NCBI GenBank assembly: GCA_036936605.1 | Contig: JAUPFV010000005.1 | Span: 4,143,670-4,207,669 of the forward strand | Length of the DNA stretch: 64,000 nt | Direction of reading: 5' to 3' | DNA from: Limnanthes douglasii subsp. nivea | Lineage: Eukaryota > Streptophyta > Magnoliopsida > Brassicales > Limnanthaceae | Shown here: piece by piece, positions 44,796-56,734 of the stretch | Layout: each line of letters starts with the position of its first letter | How positions within the stretch are numbered: position 1 is the first letter of the stretch | The notes under the pieces: generated by a model | What the model was told of the DNA's origin: nothing | The model's database searches: none | Seen by the model: only the letters and a program-made list of their open reading frames with translations | Program-made: the position numbers and the translations under genes

Positions 44796-47464
44796 ATAGT
44801 CTTACAAACTAAATAACTTGTAATTCATTAGTCATGTAATATTTCTTATCTCGGTGGAGCGGGAAGGTTTTGAAAATGCATTCAACATTAGTAAAAAAAA
44901 AATGTGCAGAATAATATGGCTTATCTATATTTATATAACAAAATATAACTAAAAAAAACAAAAGAGTAAATATGTTGAAGTAGAAATAACCTTCGAAAAT
45001 TATAAGATTTATATAAAAAAGCTATTAACAAACAACATTACATATTTAAGCAATAAACTGCTTAAGATGGAATACTTATACTCCTAAAAACAAATAATAA
45101 ATATAACTCAATTGATAAAAAGTATCATTGTACAAGCAAATTAATCAAGAACACCAACATATAGTAATAATAATAATAAAAATTAACAAAATTTAAATCA
45201 CAAACTTTAACAAAAAAAAAAACTAAAAAATTATATTATACTGATATTATTATCAACTATTGTATAGTCTTTAAGCTTCACAACATCACTCGAAGACCGA
45301 AATAAATTCGTGATAAGATTACATTTCATATATAATATTCGGATAATACTTGAGAGATTATATTTATGTATAATTTAATATTATAAATTACTAAAAAAAT
45401 ATTAATCACCAATTATTAATTCAAACGTGTAACAAACGAACTTTACTACTCCTTCTGTCTCATAATATGTGTCTTTCTAGAAGACATTTTTTGTCTCATA
45501 ATATATGTCGTTCTCGTTTTTCAATGCAGCATTATTACATGTATTCCATTTTCAACCAATAAAATAGTTAACTTTCTGCATAAGTTATTAACTCTACCAA
45601 TCAAATTTATTTTCTTTTATTCTTTCAAAATTATTATTACTTTTCTTAATATTGGTGAAGAAACCTTAAACGACTAATAGTATGAGACGGATGGAGTATA
45701 TTTTTATAAAAGTTATAGGCTGATACATGTCTATACAATTAATTATAACTAGTTGAAATAATTATAATGATTTGAAACTAATTATTGCTTACTGGTGTAA
45801 TAGTAACGGTGCAATACTAACGGTATAATACTAACGAGATTGTTTAATAACATCGTGATTCTATTTGTTATTCTTTTAACTAATTATCTTTTATTTCTAG
45901 TTGAACAAATATTATAAAACTTATTTTGATTTTTAATATCCAATTTCAACCTTTTTTTTCCATTGTCCAAATAAAAAACATTATCGGATCGGTTTAAGTG
46001 GATGAATAATTTTTCTTTCTTTATTTAGTTCATCCATCTAATTCAAATTTAATGGAGAGGGTTTCTAATTCAAATTTATTGGAGAGGGTTTTCTAATTTG
46101 ATAAAAGCTATAAATTTAATCAATAATTCGCAAATTCTATATATTGATTCCTTAATTATTGTTTTTTGGCGTCAAACTTTGTGCAAATGAGAGATTAATT
46201 CTATAAATCTTTCTAAAGCCAAAAACTATCACCTTAATTTCGAAATGGAAAGATTCAACGAAAAGAAAACGTTACTATTCACCAATTTAATTCTCGCGAA
46301 TCTCATGCGTAGAGTACTACTTAAATATGGTGGTATGATAGAGGTTTTAATTGTGGTGTCAGGAAATGAAAAGTTTTGTCAAGTACTCCACTTTCAGCCA
46401 TAGTAATAACTAATAATGATCTAAAATCTTTTACCAAGACAATACTATCCTTTTATGTAGTTTTCTTTAATTTAATTTTATAAATAATATAAAATTATAC
46501 TACATCAATCTAAACATATTATTAGATAATTAATTCGATTTCAAGTTTAAATAGTTAGCTTCCATAAAACTAAAATTAAATCTAAAATAAACAATGGAAT
46601 TATTTTAAAAATTATCTTAAAGTATTCTAAATTTATATGTAAAATTAAAAAAGAAAATTTTAAAAACTACTGTTTTGAATTTAAAAGAATAATTATTTAT
46701 TTATTTATTTAAAATCCGAACAGAAATATTATTTAGACGCTACTAACTAAATGTTAATGTTAAATAATCTACAATTTTACGGTTTCAGTGTTATATAAGT
46801 TATTAAATTGTTTTCAAATTATTTTATATTTTAAATGTGAAATAGCTAATGTATCATTAAATTTGAATTTATTTTAGAATGCAAAATTAGCTCAAATATT
46901 ATAATATATTCATTCTATAATATAGCTTAGAGAATAATTTTTGAATTTATTTTGACTAATATATTCATCCTATAATATTATAGAGTAGCTTTAATTCTAA
47001 CCATTTTTTATGTTTAACAAAGTATAAAATAACTGAAAACTAATGAATCGATCACACTAAAAATAATAATTAAGTTAGATAAAAAAAAAATGTGATTATA
47101 ATATTAAATAAAGTATCTTATTTATTACTTATATTAAAACTCTGTATCTTATTTAGTAGTAGAAGGTTATTTCGGTCTCTTAACAAACTATAGTAATTAG
47201 CTTTTACTAGCTAATGCTTCTTAACTGGTGCCCATCGGCACCTGTTAGCATTACCATGAACTATTGATTCCTCATTAAAATTTGAAACCTTTCGTTACTC
47301 ATTGTGAAACCAAAGGGTTTGATTGTATTACTAATATAAAGATCCAAGTTTCTTGTTTGGTGTAGGTAATGTGATCTGATTTTGTTGGGTCTACTCCGTT
47401 TTGCTTTTTGTAGGTACTGTGTTTCAGGTTTTGTTAGATACTCAAAAGGTACAGCTCAAAGAAG
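44796..47464. repeat. segmental copy B, upstream part
   Basis: Aligns with 25761-26104, 27336-28355 and 32563-33345 of copy A. It lacks the 1.2-kb piece and the 4.2-kb element found in A, and it carries a Stowaway MITE that A lacks. No gene. Confidence 0.75.
45449..45696. mobile_element. Stowaway-type MITE
   Basis: A 248-bp element with terminal inverted repeats CTCCTTCTGTCTCATA and, inverted, CTCCATCCGTCTCATA, flanked by TA on both sides (45447-45448 and 45697-45698). The CTCC-TCCGTCTCATA end is the usual plant Stowaway (Tc1/mariner) signature. The left end is partly repeated inside at about 45493. The corresponding site in copy A (near 27485) is empty. Confidence 0.93.
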
Positions 47465-47689
47465 ATGATGGAATCAAATTCCGACCGAATCAGCACCTTA
47501 CCCGTTGGTGTAACGGATAACATCCTCTCTAAACTTCCAATCGAAGAAGCAGCAAGAACAAGTATCCTATCTAAAAAATGGAGGTTTAAGTGGGTTTCTT
47601 TGCCCATCCTTACCATTTCTGACTATGTTATCAAAAGACAATTTATAAACGTTGTCAATCAAATTCTTATCCAGCATTCTGGATCAATA

Positions 47690-48347
47690 TGTTGGAATTA
47701 ATTTAAATTGGTTTTGTATTTTACGTTTTGTATTTTGTTTTAAATAAGAGACGTTACCAGCTTGTACAAGTGGGTGATTAAGTCGTAGTGTCCGTTATTA
47801 TTTCGTGGAAGTAGTGGAGAGTTAATAGGGAGCAGATGAGTCTTGAAGTGTTAGTCTCTATTTATAACGTTGTAACCTTCTATTCAAGATATCCAAGAAG
47901 TTCTAACTCTGCTCCTCTCAGTTAAACGTTTACATCTGTGTGTGTGTTGTATATACCAGTTTGTGTTTCTTTCATTTGGTATCAGAGCACGGCATTCAGG
48001 GTGTTCTCTTTCAGATGGACGCGGGGAAAAGCAAGGCTGGATCTTTTGGGCTAACGTATCCAATGTTGTCTAAGGGGAATTACACAGCGTGGGCGTTAAA
48101 GATGAAGGTTTTTATGCAGGCCCAGGGAGTTTGGGCAGCAGTAGAACCGAGTGATGCCGAAGCAGTGATTCATGAGAAGAATGACAAGGTCGCTTTGGCC
48201 ATGATCTACCAAGGCATACCTGAAGAGATGCTGTTATCCATTTCTGAGAAGAAGACAGCAAAGGATGGCTGGGAAGCCATCAAGGTCATGTGTCAAGGGG
48301 CTGATAAGGTGAGGAAGGCCAGAATTCAGACGTTGAAGGCGGAATTT
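47690..48347 (+). mobile_element. Ty1/copia 5' end, first copy (LTR, PBS, gag start)
   Basis: LTR 47690-47974 (TGTTGGAATTAA to TTCTTTCA), tRNA-iMet primer site TGGTATCAGAGC (47977-47988), then gag from ATG 48015. Gag begins MDAGKSKAGSF, with YPMLSKGNYTAWALKMKVFM typical of copia gag, and breaks off after TLKAEF at 48347 into F-box sequence. The 111 gag codons are undamaged, and a 146-codon frame opens already at 47940 in the LTR. No protease, integrase, RT or 3' LTR is present. Confidence 0.92.
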
Positions 48348-48556
48348 CCGACCGAATCAGCACCTTACCCGTTGGTGTAACGGATAACATCCTCTCTAAA
48401 CTTCCAATCGAAGAAGCAGCAAGAACAAGTATCCTATCTAAAAAATGGAGGTTTAAGTGGGTTTCATTGCCCATCCTTACCATTTCTGACTATGTTATCA
48501 AAAGACAATTTATAAACGTTGTCAATCAAATTCTTATCCAGCATTCTGGATCAATA

Positions 48557-49175
48557 TGTTGGAATTAATTTAAATTGGTTTTGTATTTTACGTTTTGTAT
48601 TTTGTTTTAAATAAGAGACGTTACCAGCTTGTACAAGTGGGTGATTAAGTCGTAGTGTCCGTTATTATTTCGTGGAAGTAGTGGAGAGTTAATAGGGAGC
48701 AGATGAGTCTTGAAGTGTTAGTCTCTATTTATAACGTTGTAACCTTCTATTAAACGTTTACATCTGTGTGTGTGTTGTATATACCAGTTTGTGTTTCTTT
48801 CATTTGGTATCAGAGCACGGCATTCAGGGTGTTCTCTTTCAGATGGACGCGGGGAAAAGCAAGGCTGGATCTTTTGGGCTAACGTATCCAATGTTGTCTA
48901 AGGGGAATTACACAGCGTGGGCGTTAAAGATGAAGGTTTTTATGCAGGCCCAGGGAGTTTGGGCAGCAGTAGAACCGAGTGATGCCGAAGCAGTGATTCA
49001 TGAGAAGAATGACAAGGTCGCTTTGGCCATGATCTACCAAGGCATACCTGAAGAGATGCTGTTATCCATTTCTGAGAAGAAGACAGCAAAGGATGGCTGG
49101 GAAGCCATCAAGGTCATGTGTCAAGGGGCTGATAAGGTGAGGAAGGCCAGAATTCAGACGTTGAAGGCGGAATTT
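48557..49175 (+). mobile_element. Ty1/copia 5' end, second copy
   Basis: LTR 48557-48802 (246 bp, 39 bp shorter than the first), primer site 48805-48816 and gag from 48843 to 49175. The gag part encodes the same residues as the first copy and joins the F-box at the same base. Confidence 0.92.
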
Positions 49176-50520
49176 CCGACCGAATCAGCACCTTACCCGT
49201 TGGTGTAACGGATAACATCCTCTCTAAACTTCCAATGGAAGAAGCAGCAAGAACAAGTATCCTATCTAAAAAATGGAGGTTTAAGTGGGTTTCATTGCCC
49301 ATCCTTACCATTTCTGACTATGTTATCAAAAGACAATTTATAAACGTTGTCAATCAAATTCTTATCCAGCATTCTGGATCAATACACGTATTTACTCTTA
49401 ATGTTTCAAAAAGTAAAAGCTGCGTGAATATTGAGCATTGGATTCGGTATTTATCCATGAAAGGCCTTACTGAATTTAGTCTACAAAATTTGTGGCCTCG
49501 TGGGTATAAACTGAATTCTTGTTTGTCTCATTTCCAAAGTCTGATTACCTTGAAGCTTCGTCAGTGTCGTATACATATTCCTCTTGAATTTCTCGGGTTA
49601 AACAGCCTTATCAGACTTGAACTGGAAGATGTGACTTTTGGTGACGATGGTTTCGCTATTATAACGGAAAAATGTCCACTGCTTAAATATTTGAGTTTGA
49701 GAGAAACGCACTTTGTTGATGCTCATCTTAATATTATGGCTCCCAAACTCGAGTTTTTCGTGTTTGAGGGATCTTATCTTGAAGCCATAAGTTTCAACAC
49801 TAAATCACTTATTTATGCATCGATTCGTTCACGTGAATGGCCACGACAATCGATGAGTGAAGATCACGTCTTCTTCCTGGAAGGATCTTATTATAATTTC
49901 AGGGTAATATTTTATTTCATTTCTTTTGTTGGCTTGAATTGTTTCATTTTATGTTATTTTTTATATATTTGGTATTTATTTTCTATGATCTTCTATGGAT
50001 CAGATAATGTGGGAAGCTCTTCGAACCGAACCTTGTATTTTATCTAATATTCAACATCTTCACTTAGATATATTCAATATTCAAGATTTGGATGATCGAT
50101 CTTATGCGGTCAATCTGATTGCTAACTGTCCAAACTTGGATTAACTTTCCATTTATGTTGATGAGGTAAGTCTCTTATTGTTCTGGTCAAGACTTTATGT
50201 TCAATTTACCGAATTGGATGTGATTTTGTTATATATAGGAATCCTCTAAAAGAGTTGGAAAGCTAAGTGATGTAGAAAAAACATCATTTAGTGCTTCAAA
50301 GCTCAAAACAGTTGAGATAGAAGAGTTTTCGGGTCTGAGCTGTGAAATGGAGTTTGTGGAACTCTTGCTTTCCAAATCACCGGTGCTCGAGTCAATTATC
50401 ATCAAAGCTAGTAAATCAGTGAGCAACTGCAATAGCCACAAAATGTTAAAAGAATTGACACGCTTTCGTCGTGCTGCACCTTATGCCGAGTTAACATTTT
50501 TGGACTCCGAAGACAAATAG

Positions 50521-51541
50521 ATCTGAACCTACTTTTATTTTGGTAAAGCCACTTGAATTCTCTAAGCTGAACTTGTAGTGGTTTTATTTTTGTGTTTGTT
50601 TTGAAGTGGTTAGGTTTCTGCATGGACGTTTTAATCTAGTTTTTGGTATCAAGGTGGTACAGATTGTTAGTTGTACTGTAAACCTTTAATCTACTTTTAT
50701 GATTAACTTGTAATGGATCTTATAAACGTTGGGTTGCTTTTCGTTTTCTTCGAGTTTTATAAATTAAAATTATTATTTATTTTCATGATAATTTATTTAA
50801 TAAATCATTTTAGGAAAAATGAAAAACAATATATAAGCTATTTAAAAGTTTAAATGAAAAATTAATAGAAAAATTTATACACAAAATAAGAATTGAAATA
50901 ACTGCTATTTAGATGGATAAATAATTACTAAGAGTAAAATATTTGTGTATAGCGAGACATCACTACTATAAATTTAGTTTCGTCAATAAAAAGATGACTT
51001 ACAACGGACTAAATTTTTTTATTTTGCCAAGTCGAGAGACTTAATTATAAATTTTGTAAGTCAAGATTAAAATTTACAGATTTGTAATCCTAACCGGATT
51101 TTCAAATCGATAGATTAAATGAAATTAATAATATGATAAAGTAGATGGACTATCCACTTATTAAGCCAAATATAGTCTTCGGGATATAACTTGTTGTACT
51201 TTAACATTGTGAATAGTAAACGTTCAAAACGATAATCTTTTTAAGTGAATTGTTATTAAAATTTGAGAGAAAATATTAATTTTTTATACATTAATTTTGA
51301 TTATATTTAATAATGGTGTAATTAGGATTATATTTGATAATGGTGTAAAAAGTAGAGTGCGAACCAATCAATGCATCAATTTATTTGAATGTGTAAATAT
51401 TTATATACTTAGTCAAAGATACTCCTAATTGCATATATTAACAATTCCAATTACTCATTTCCATTACCGTTTATATTATTATACCATCTCCAAGTCAATT
51501 TATTCCAAGGAAACTTAACGACAAAAAATATCGAATGTCAA
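50521..51541. other. 3' flank of F-box copy B
   Basis: Non-coding, aligned with the flanks of copies A and C. The first 200 bp are highly alike (for example 'gaacttgtagtggttttat'), which fits a conserved 3' untranslated region. Confidence 0.6.
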
Positions 51542-51952
51542 TTGCGGCAGTCTATGAGAGCGACCAATTTTGTTTTCATTCAAAGCAAAATAGTCCACGA
51601 TGAGATTAAACACATCGATGAGAAAATTGAGATGAAGCATCTAACGAATGGACCACCAAATGCCCTTGTGTTTCAGGTCTCATCAGCCGAAGATGACTTG
51701 GTAATGCCTCCAATTGAGATCGAGCATCTAGCTCAACAATTGATGATGAGTAAACAAGCGAATAACTTTTTACATTTGTATGAACGAATACTATCGCAAC
51801 TTCCAATACTTAAATCCTTCGTCAAGACAATCGACACAAGGGATGAAGAAGAAGTGGATGATGCTATCCTAAAAATATTGCAGGGAATATTTGATAGAGA
51901 AACTCTGGAGAAAAAGAAGAACTATAGAGGAGCACGAAAGGTAGAAATATAG
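51542..51952 (+). CDS. hypothetical ORF in segmental copy B
   Basis: A 136-codon open frame. The product is acidic and probably helical: VPSA-like and EIEHLAQQLM segments, then LYERILSQLPILKSFV, TRDEEEVDDAILKIL and a basic end (KKKNYRGARKVEI). No family is recognised. The same sequence is present but interrupted in copy C (62306-62680), and its first ~20 codons remain in copy A before the LINE junction, so it predates the segmental duplications. No start context, splice site or partner exon decides whether it is an exon of a host gene or part of an old retroelement. The sequence after it, TGATGAGCATTTTATCC at 52014, resembles an LTR start, which favours the second reading. Confidence 0.35.
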   Translation: MRQSMRATNFVFIQSKIVHDEIKHIDEKIEMKHLTNGPPNALVFQVSSAEDDLVMPPIEIEHLAQQLMMSKQANNFLHLYERILSQLPILKSFVKTIDTRDEEEVDDAILKILQGIFDRETLEKKKNYRGARKVEI

Positions 51953-53324
51953 AATTTCAATTGAGGATCCAATGATAAGGATCCAAAGCGACGAAAATAT
52001 CGTGGGAACCGAATGATGAGCATTTTATCCTTTATTTTTTTTCCTTTATGTTTATGTTTTTTGTTGATGCTTTATTAATTGACTCGTCAATTTTACTCTC
52101 AATTTCCCCTTCACTAAAATCATTTTTCTTTCAATGAAATAAATTTTCCTTATCAATTTTTAAACTAAATTCGCATGATCTCCCTCAGTAAAAGTTTTGG
52201 TAATCAACTATAGAGCTTTGGTCACTAACTGAAATCGATTATGACTTTCTTTATCTCGTTGGTTTTGAAACAAATTTGACTTATATTGTTCTGACCTTAA
52301 CTCATTCAGTTGCAACTCTAAAACACCAAAATAGAATTCAATTGATTACCTTCAAGATTCGTTGGGAAATTTTGAACATTCTTAATATCGACTACTATAC
52401 CTTGTTATAGTATTTCCAACGACATTAGACTAGTCATTACATTGCCCGATCTTAATGAAAAAATATTATCTTCTTAAATTAAAGACATTGTTACTGATTT
52501 TCCTAGTGTTACCATCATAGTTCCTTGCATAATATTGTTCATACAAGCTGGCAAAATAATATTTGGAGAGTTCACTACTCGAGATCCATGAATGTATCAT
52601 CCAAGGTTTCTTTTATCCACTTCTAATCTAGTTTTTTCCATTTCGTAAAAGAACAACTTATTTGAATAAAAATTTCCCACAAACAATGCGAAATATGATG
52701 ATAAAATTTCTTCCTTACTCTATTTCCAAAGAGATAAGATGAGAGATGATCAAAAGCAAATATAAATATAGTATTATTAATCAAAGAATCAAGTCTTATT
52801 ACAATGATTGAATATTCTGTTTATGTTATTTTATTTCTAATTATTCAGGATAGATGACACATGTATGTTATATCACATATTCGTCATCGATTACAAAGGT
52901 TACCATTTTACCATTTAACTGCCATGAATATTTTAGTATTATATTACACATGTCTCAAATTTTCTACTTTTTAAATTTTTTTTATCTTCGCTTGAACCTT
53001 ACATTTAACATCGAATTCTTATCATCATATATCTTATCAATTTTCTATCTTACTATATAGATTCATCCTTTTGCCGATGATTCATCCTTTTGCCGATGAT
53101 TTTAACTAGCTGTTTTCTCTGTGCCTTCTTCATATTGGCTACGATTATTTATCTATTTTGTTATCTTAATGAATGATAGTTTATGATAGCACTAATTTGG
53201 TGCTAATAAATTTATCTTTCCCCATTAAGGAAAATGACATTCTAGTGACACATAACTTTATCATTACTGATTGACAGTTCAAAAAAATTGCATTAATACA
53301 TCCATCATCTTGTTAGGAAATTCG
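51953..53324. repeat. segmental copy B, downstream part
   Basis: Aligned with 62690-63990 of copy C along its length. Possibly a retroelement LTR (start TGATGAGC at about 52014), unproven. A 19-bp phrase around 'tcatccttttgccgatga' is duplicated in tandem at 53063-53100. Confidence 0.55.
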
Positions 53325-54460
53325 ATCTATACACTAGTATGATATTGTCCGCTTTGGCCCGTCGGCCTGCACATATTTGCTTTTTGGGCCACTTCCAAAA
53401 GGCCTCATACTAGTTGAGATATATTATCACTTATATACCATCGATCCTTCCCGTGTTTAACCGATGTGGGATGTGGGACTTTGGTCGCCACCCTAAAAAT
53501 CCTCATCTCAAACAAATTACCATTTTAGCCTTCTCTCAATTGATTTCCATCCACTCACTCTAATTAAGTTGGGGCTACTTGACCTCTAGATCTTTTATAG
53601 CGGATCTATATGCTCAACTCATATTAGACCACCATTTCTTGTTCTTTAATGCCACTACAATCAGGTACCATAATCTCGATACACTCCAATCAAGTCATAC
53701 TACTTGATGAGCCATAGACACTCCAAAGATAGGATCTCTAGAGCAGGTCATTTAACTTGACCATGGCCGTTGGTTCAACATGTTTGAATTCTTAGATTTC
53801 ATCCATATTGCGGTCCGTTTGGGCCTGGAGCTCTGATACCATTTGATACCAGATAAAACACGATGTGGTGGGTGATGTGGGTGAAATTCTTAGATATCGT
53901 TTATTAGGAATATAGATACCGCATATTCTATCTCTGTATATGGATGTGGTACTTTGGTCGCGACCCTAATCAATCCTTCTCTCAAACAAAGTACCAGCTT
54001 AGCCTCCTTTCAATTGACTATGATCAACCCACTCTAATCAGGTTGTAGACTACCTTAATCATAGAGACACTACAGATGATGTTGCTCACATCCTATAAGC
54101 CAATCATTGTATTTTTCCTTAGCACCACTCCCCACTCCAATCAAGTACCACCGTTTGATGAGCCATGGGCACTCCAAACTAGGATCTCAAGAGCATATTA
54201 TTCATCTTGAGCATGTCTGTTGGTTTCATCATTTCGACCTCCGAAAATTTCACCACCATCGCGTTATGTTTGGGCCTGGAGCTCTGATGTCATTTATAGG
54301 GAATATGGGTACCGCATATTCCGTCTCCGTATATAAGTAAGAACAATCGATTTCCACACTAGTATGATATTGTCCGTTTTGGCCGCCAAAATACCGCACA
54401 ACTTTGATTTTGGTTCACTTCCAAAACGCCTCATACTAGTTGAGATATATTCTTACTCGT
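53325..54460 (-). mobile_element. TRIM copy 3: tandem array with two interiors
   Basis: On the minus strand this is a TRIM with three LTR pieces and two interiors. The LTR at 54293-54460 is truncated at its 5' end. The interior at 53976-54292 has a primer site changed to TGACATCAGAGC (54281-54292). The middle LTR (about 53842-53975) is internally deleted. The second interior at 53496-53841 has a perfect primer site TGGTATCAGAGC (53830-53841). The final LTR is about 53330-53495. Such LTR-interior-LTR-interior-LTR arrays arise by unequal recombination between LTRs. Confidence 0.85.
53431..53472 (-). promoter_or_regulatory. snRNA-type promoter in TRIM copy 3
   Basis: On the minus strand ATCCCACATCG (53472-53462), then 24 nt, then TATATAA (53437-53431): the same USE-TATA arrangement as in copies 1 and 2. 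Confidence 0.6.
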
Positions 54461-55365
54461 TTCATTATATACTTTCACAAAGAAGTTTGGGTTACTCACA
54501 AATTCCATATCAAGTAAAAGTATAGCTCTTTTTGCTATCAGTTTGTATTTAATTTAATGTAGTCAAACAAAAACTCTTGGTATTAATCTAAGAGAACAAA
54601 TATGAGAAATCTTGTCCATCTACTTTCCAGTTACCTTGATGTGCTTTGCGAGACTCTTACAAAGCAGTTTTTGAATTTAACATAAATCTTGGTGACACAC
54701 TATTGTACCTTCAATGATTGATGATGATGGATCGAAATAATCTCAGTGAGGAAACACATGATCATTCTACCAAAAATTAAATCTGTTATAGAAATACTGA
54801 CGAGAATGTTAAGAATGTCTTTGAATCCATTGTTAAATACTTAGTTGTTGTCTTAGAGAGAATGTAACACATGAACCTAGTAGTATATGATCTAGTGAAT
54901 TAAGATTTCTCAGATTCTCATTTAGACAGAGCACACAATTCAAGATATAAAAGATAACCACTTATTTATCATACTGTATAGAGATTTTCGAGCAAACACT
55001 ATAACAGCTTCATATATATGTAAAAAAACTTAGAACATCATCCATAACTCATAATTAACCGAATATAAAAAAAACAATCAAAAAACATTTGAGAAATCAT
55101 AAGAAATCCATAATTAATCTTTACACATATACCTATTCTTTTTAATACAAAAAAATGACGATGAATCCTCATTTAAACATAAACAATATATTGATTATCA
55201 AAATATTTCTCAATTCATTAATAATTAATTAACATCAAATCAAAAATCAATGTAATAAAAAATAAAAAAATCAAAATAGAAAATTCATACCAAATACGAA
55301 TCAAGAATGAAAACAATACGAGTCAGGAATCCAAATTACTTTTACCTAGCTCTTGCCTAACTCAC
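54461..55365. other. AT-rich spacer
   Basis: No gene recognised. It may include decayed copia sequence connected with the RT scrap that follows. Confidence 0.4.
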
Positions 55366-55569
55366 TTAATATCTACAAATTCTTGAATAAAAATCAAATA
55401 TTAACTGACGGTTTACAGTTCTCCATCTTATCGGGTTACAGTTCTCCATCTTAAATTTCTTAAGGATATCTTTTGTATAGCTTTTTTGGGAGATGAAAAT
55501 CCCATCCTTTTGCTGCTTAACTTCAATGCCAAGGTAATACGCTGTTACGGGAATAACAAGTTCTACCAC
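55366..55569 (-). pseudogene. Ty1/copia reverse transcriptase fragment
   Basis: The minus strand encodes YYLGIEVKQQKDGIFISQ and SYTKDILKKFKM, the signature downstream of the catalytic aspartates in copia RT. Only about 45 recognisable codons remain. A 25-bp piece (TTACAGTTCTCCATCTTA) is duplicated at its C-terminal side (55413-55455). It is cut on the right by the second gypsy element. Confidence 0.85.
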
Positions 55570-55574
55570 AGTAG

Positions 55575-56190
55575 AGTCTTGAATATTTTAGTCATGAAAG
55601 AGATAAGCCAAAAGAGGAATTCCTTTATTCATAGATAGGCCCTCCCTCTTTATAATGTACAAATTAGTGGGCAGTTACATACGTTCGCGGTTTAAGCGCC
55701 AGTAACCCACTAACCTCACTATCCCTATAATTATGGAACAAATATCTGAAACGGTTTGATTGAAGAGTCAAAATGTGTGTTATATAATAAGTAAGAAAAC
55801 GTTTAATCTAATCCATACTTTAGGCCAAGCTTGGCCACTTCTTAAACACGATCAAGTCCGCACTCTATCTTGATCATATTTTCATCGTGTCCATGATATG
55901 GTCGATCGAATCTTCCCCTGATGTCTTTGACCTCACCCTGCCTTTGAGCTCATCAACGCTGCACTTGTCTTCGAGATCGATCTGCATTTGAGCTCAATCT
56001 TCATTTGAGCTCAATCTGCCTTCAAGCTTGTCAACGTTGTATTTGTTTTCGAGCTCGCTCCGCCTTTGAGTTCGTCAACGCTGTAGAGCTTGTTCTTTTC
56101 TTCATTGCTTGCCCTAATCCGAATTTGCAATCCTCATACCCGTGCTCGTACTTATTTGGGGGAACCCCTCCTTATAAGGGCTCCCCCTAG
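55575..56190 (-). repeat. probable 3' LTR of gypsy-2
   Basis: Placed by position between the copia junction and the antisense gene. It contains degenerate tandem repeats of about 60 bp around TTTGAGCTCATCAACGCTG (three units, 55942-56085). Exact ends and a matching second LTR were not found. Confidence 0.35.
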
Positions 56191-56734
56191 TTTATAGGTT
56201 TATTAAAAATATTAATAAGTCTGTAAATTAAAATACTAATTAAATTCTTTTCTTATCCGCGTGGTGATTCGAACCGTCTCGCGACTGTTTCTTTCTGACA
56301 TGTCTCGGTGATACAACTGTGACGGTTTCTGACATCGCCGTTTCTTGGATACACCATTTGGTGATTCATTTTTTTGGCACAACTTTCAAACAATTAATGA
56401 CATCACACTCCTAGTTGGAAAAGCGTATAGTCACTCAAACACTTACTGTATTCCTTTGTTAAAAAAATCACCAAATTAAAAAATTCTTCGCTTCAACTTT
56501 GCTGGAAAACTCTCTCCATTTCTAACCAAGACGCTTGCTATCATCTTCTTCGACATTACCCAAGTAACTTGTTTCCTATCAAATAAATACTTTTTGTTGA
56601 ACGTTTGAGAGAACCGTAGATTTAAGGTTTCGAACTTCTATTAGTAGACGTTTCCCAAAATTGAATCGTTTTCCCTCACCAGCTTTAATCATTCTGATTG
56701 ATATCTTTACCTAATTGCAGTGTGTAAAAAAACC

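Larger units (their letters stand above)
47481..49175 (+). repeat. two tandem F-box/copia chimeric units
   Basis: Unit 1 (47481-48347, 867 bp) and unit 2 (48348-49175, 828 bp) are nearly identical. The 39-bp length difference is one deletion inside the LTR, after 'aaccttctatt'. Each runs from CCGACCGAATCAG in the F-box to GGCGGAATTT in gag. The third F-box start follows at 49176. Confidence 0.95.
47465..50520 (+). pseudogene. F-box/FBD/LRR gene, copy B, disrupted by copia and tandem duplication
   Basis: The start (47465 or 47468) and 70 codons match copy A, then a copia LTR begins at 47690. The F-box part is present three times: 47468-47689, 48348-48556 and 49176 onward. The third runs through into a full exon 1 (to 49903), an exon 2 (50004-50165) and an FBD-coding exon 3 (50239-50520). 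The third copy lacks its own ATG context and is out of frame with the upstream gag. A stop inside exon 2 (TAA at about 50142, after NLD) truncates the LRR/FBD region. Splice sites of both introns are intact, unlike copy A. No functional full-length product is expected. Confidence 0.88.

Noticed and set aside
47434..47616. Minus-strand 60-65-codon frames repeated at 33312, 47434, 48286 and 49114
   Set aside because: They are the antisense shadow of the F-box and recur only because the F-box does.
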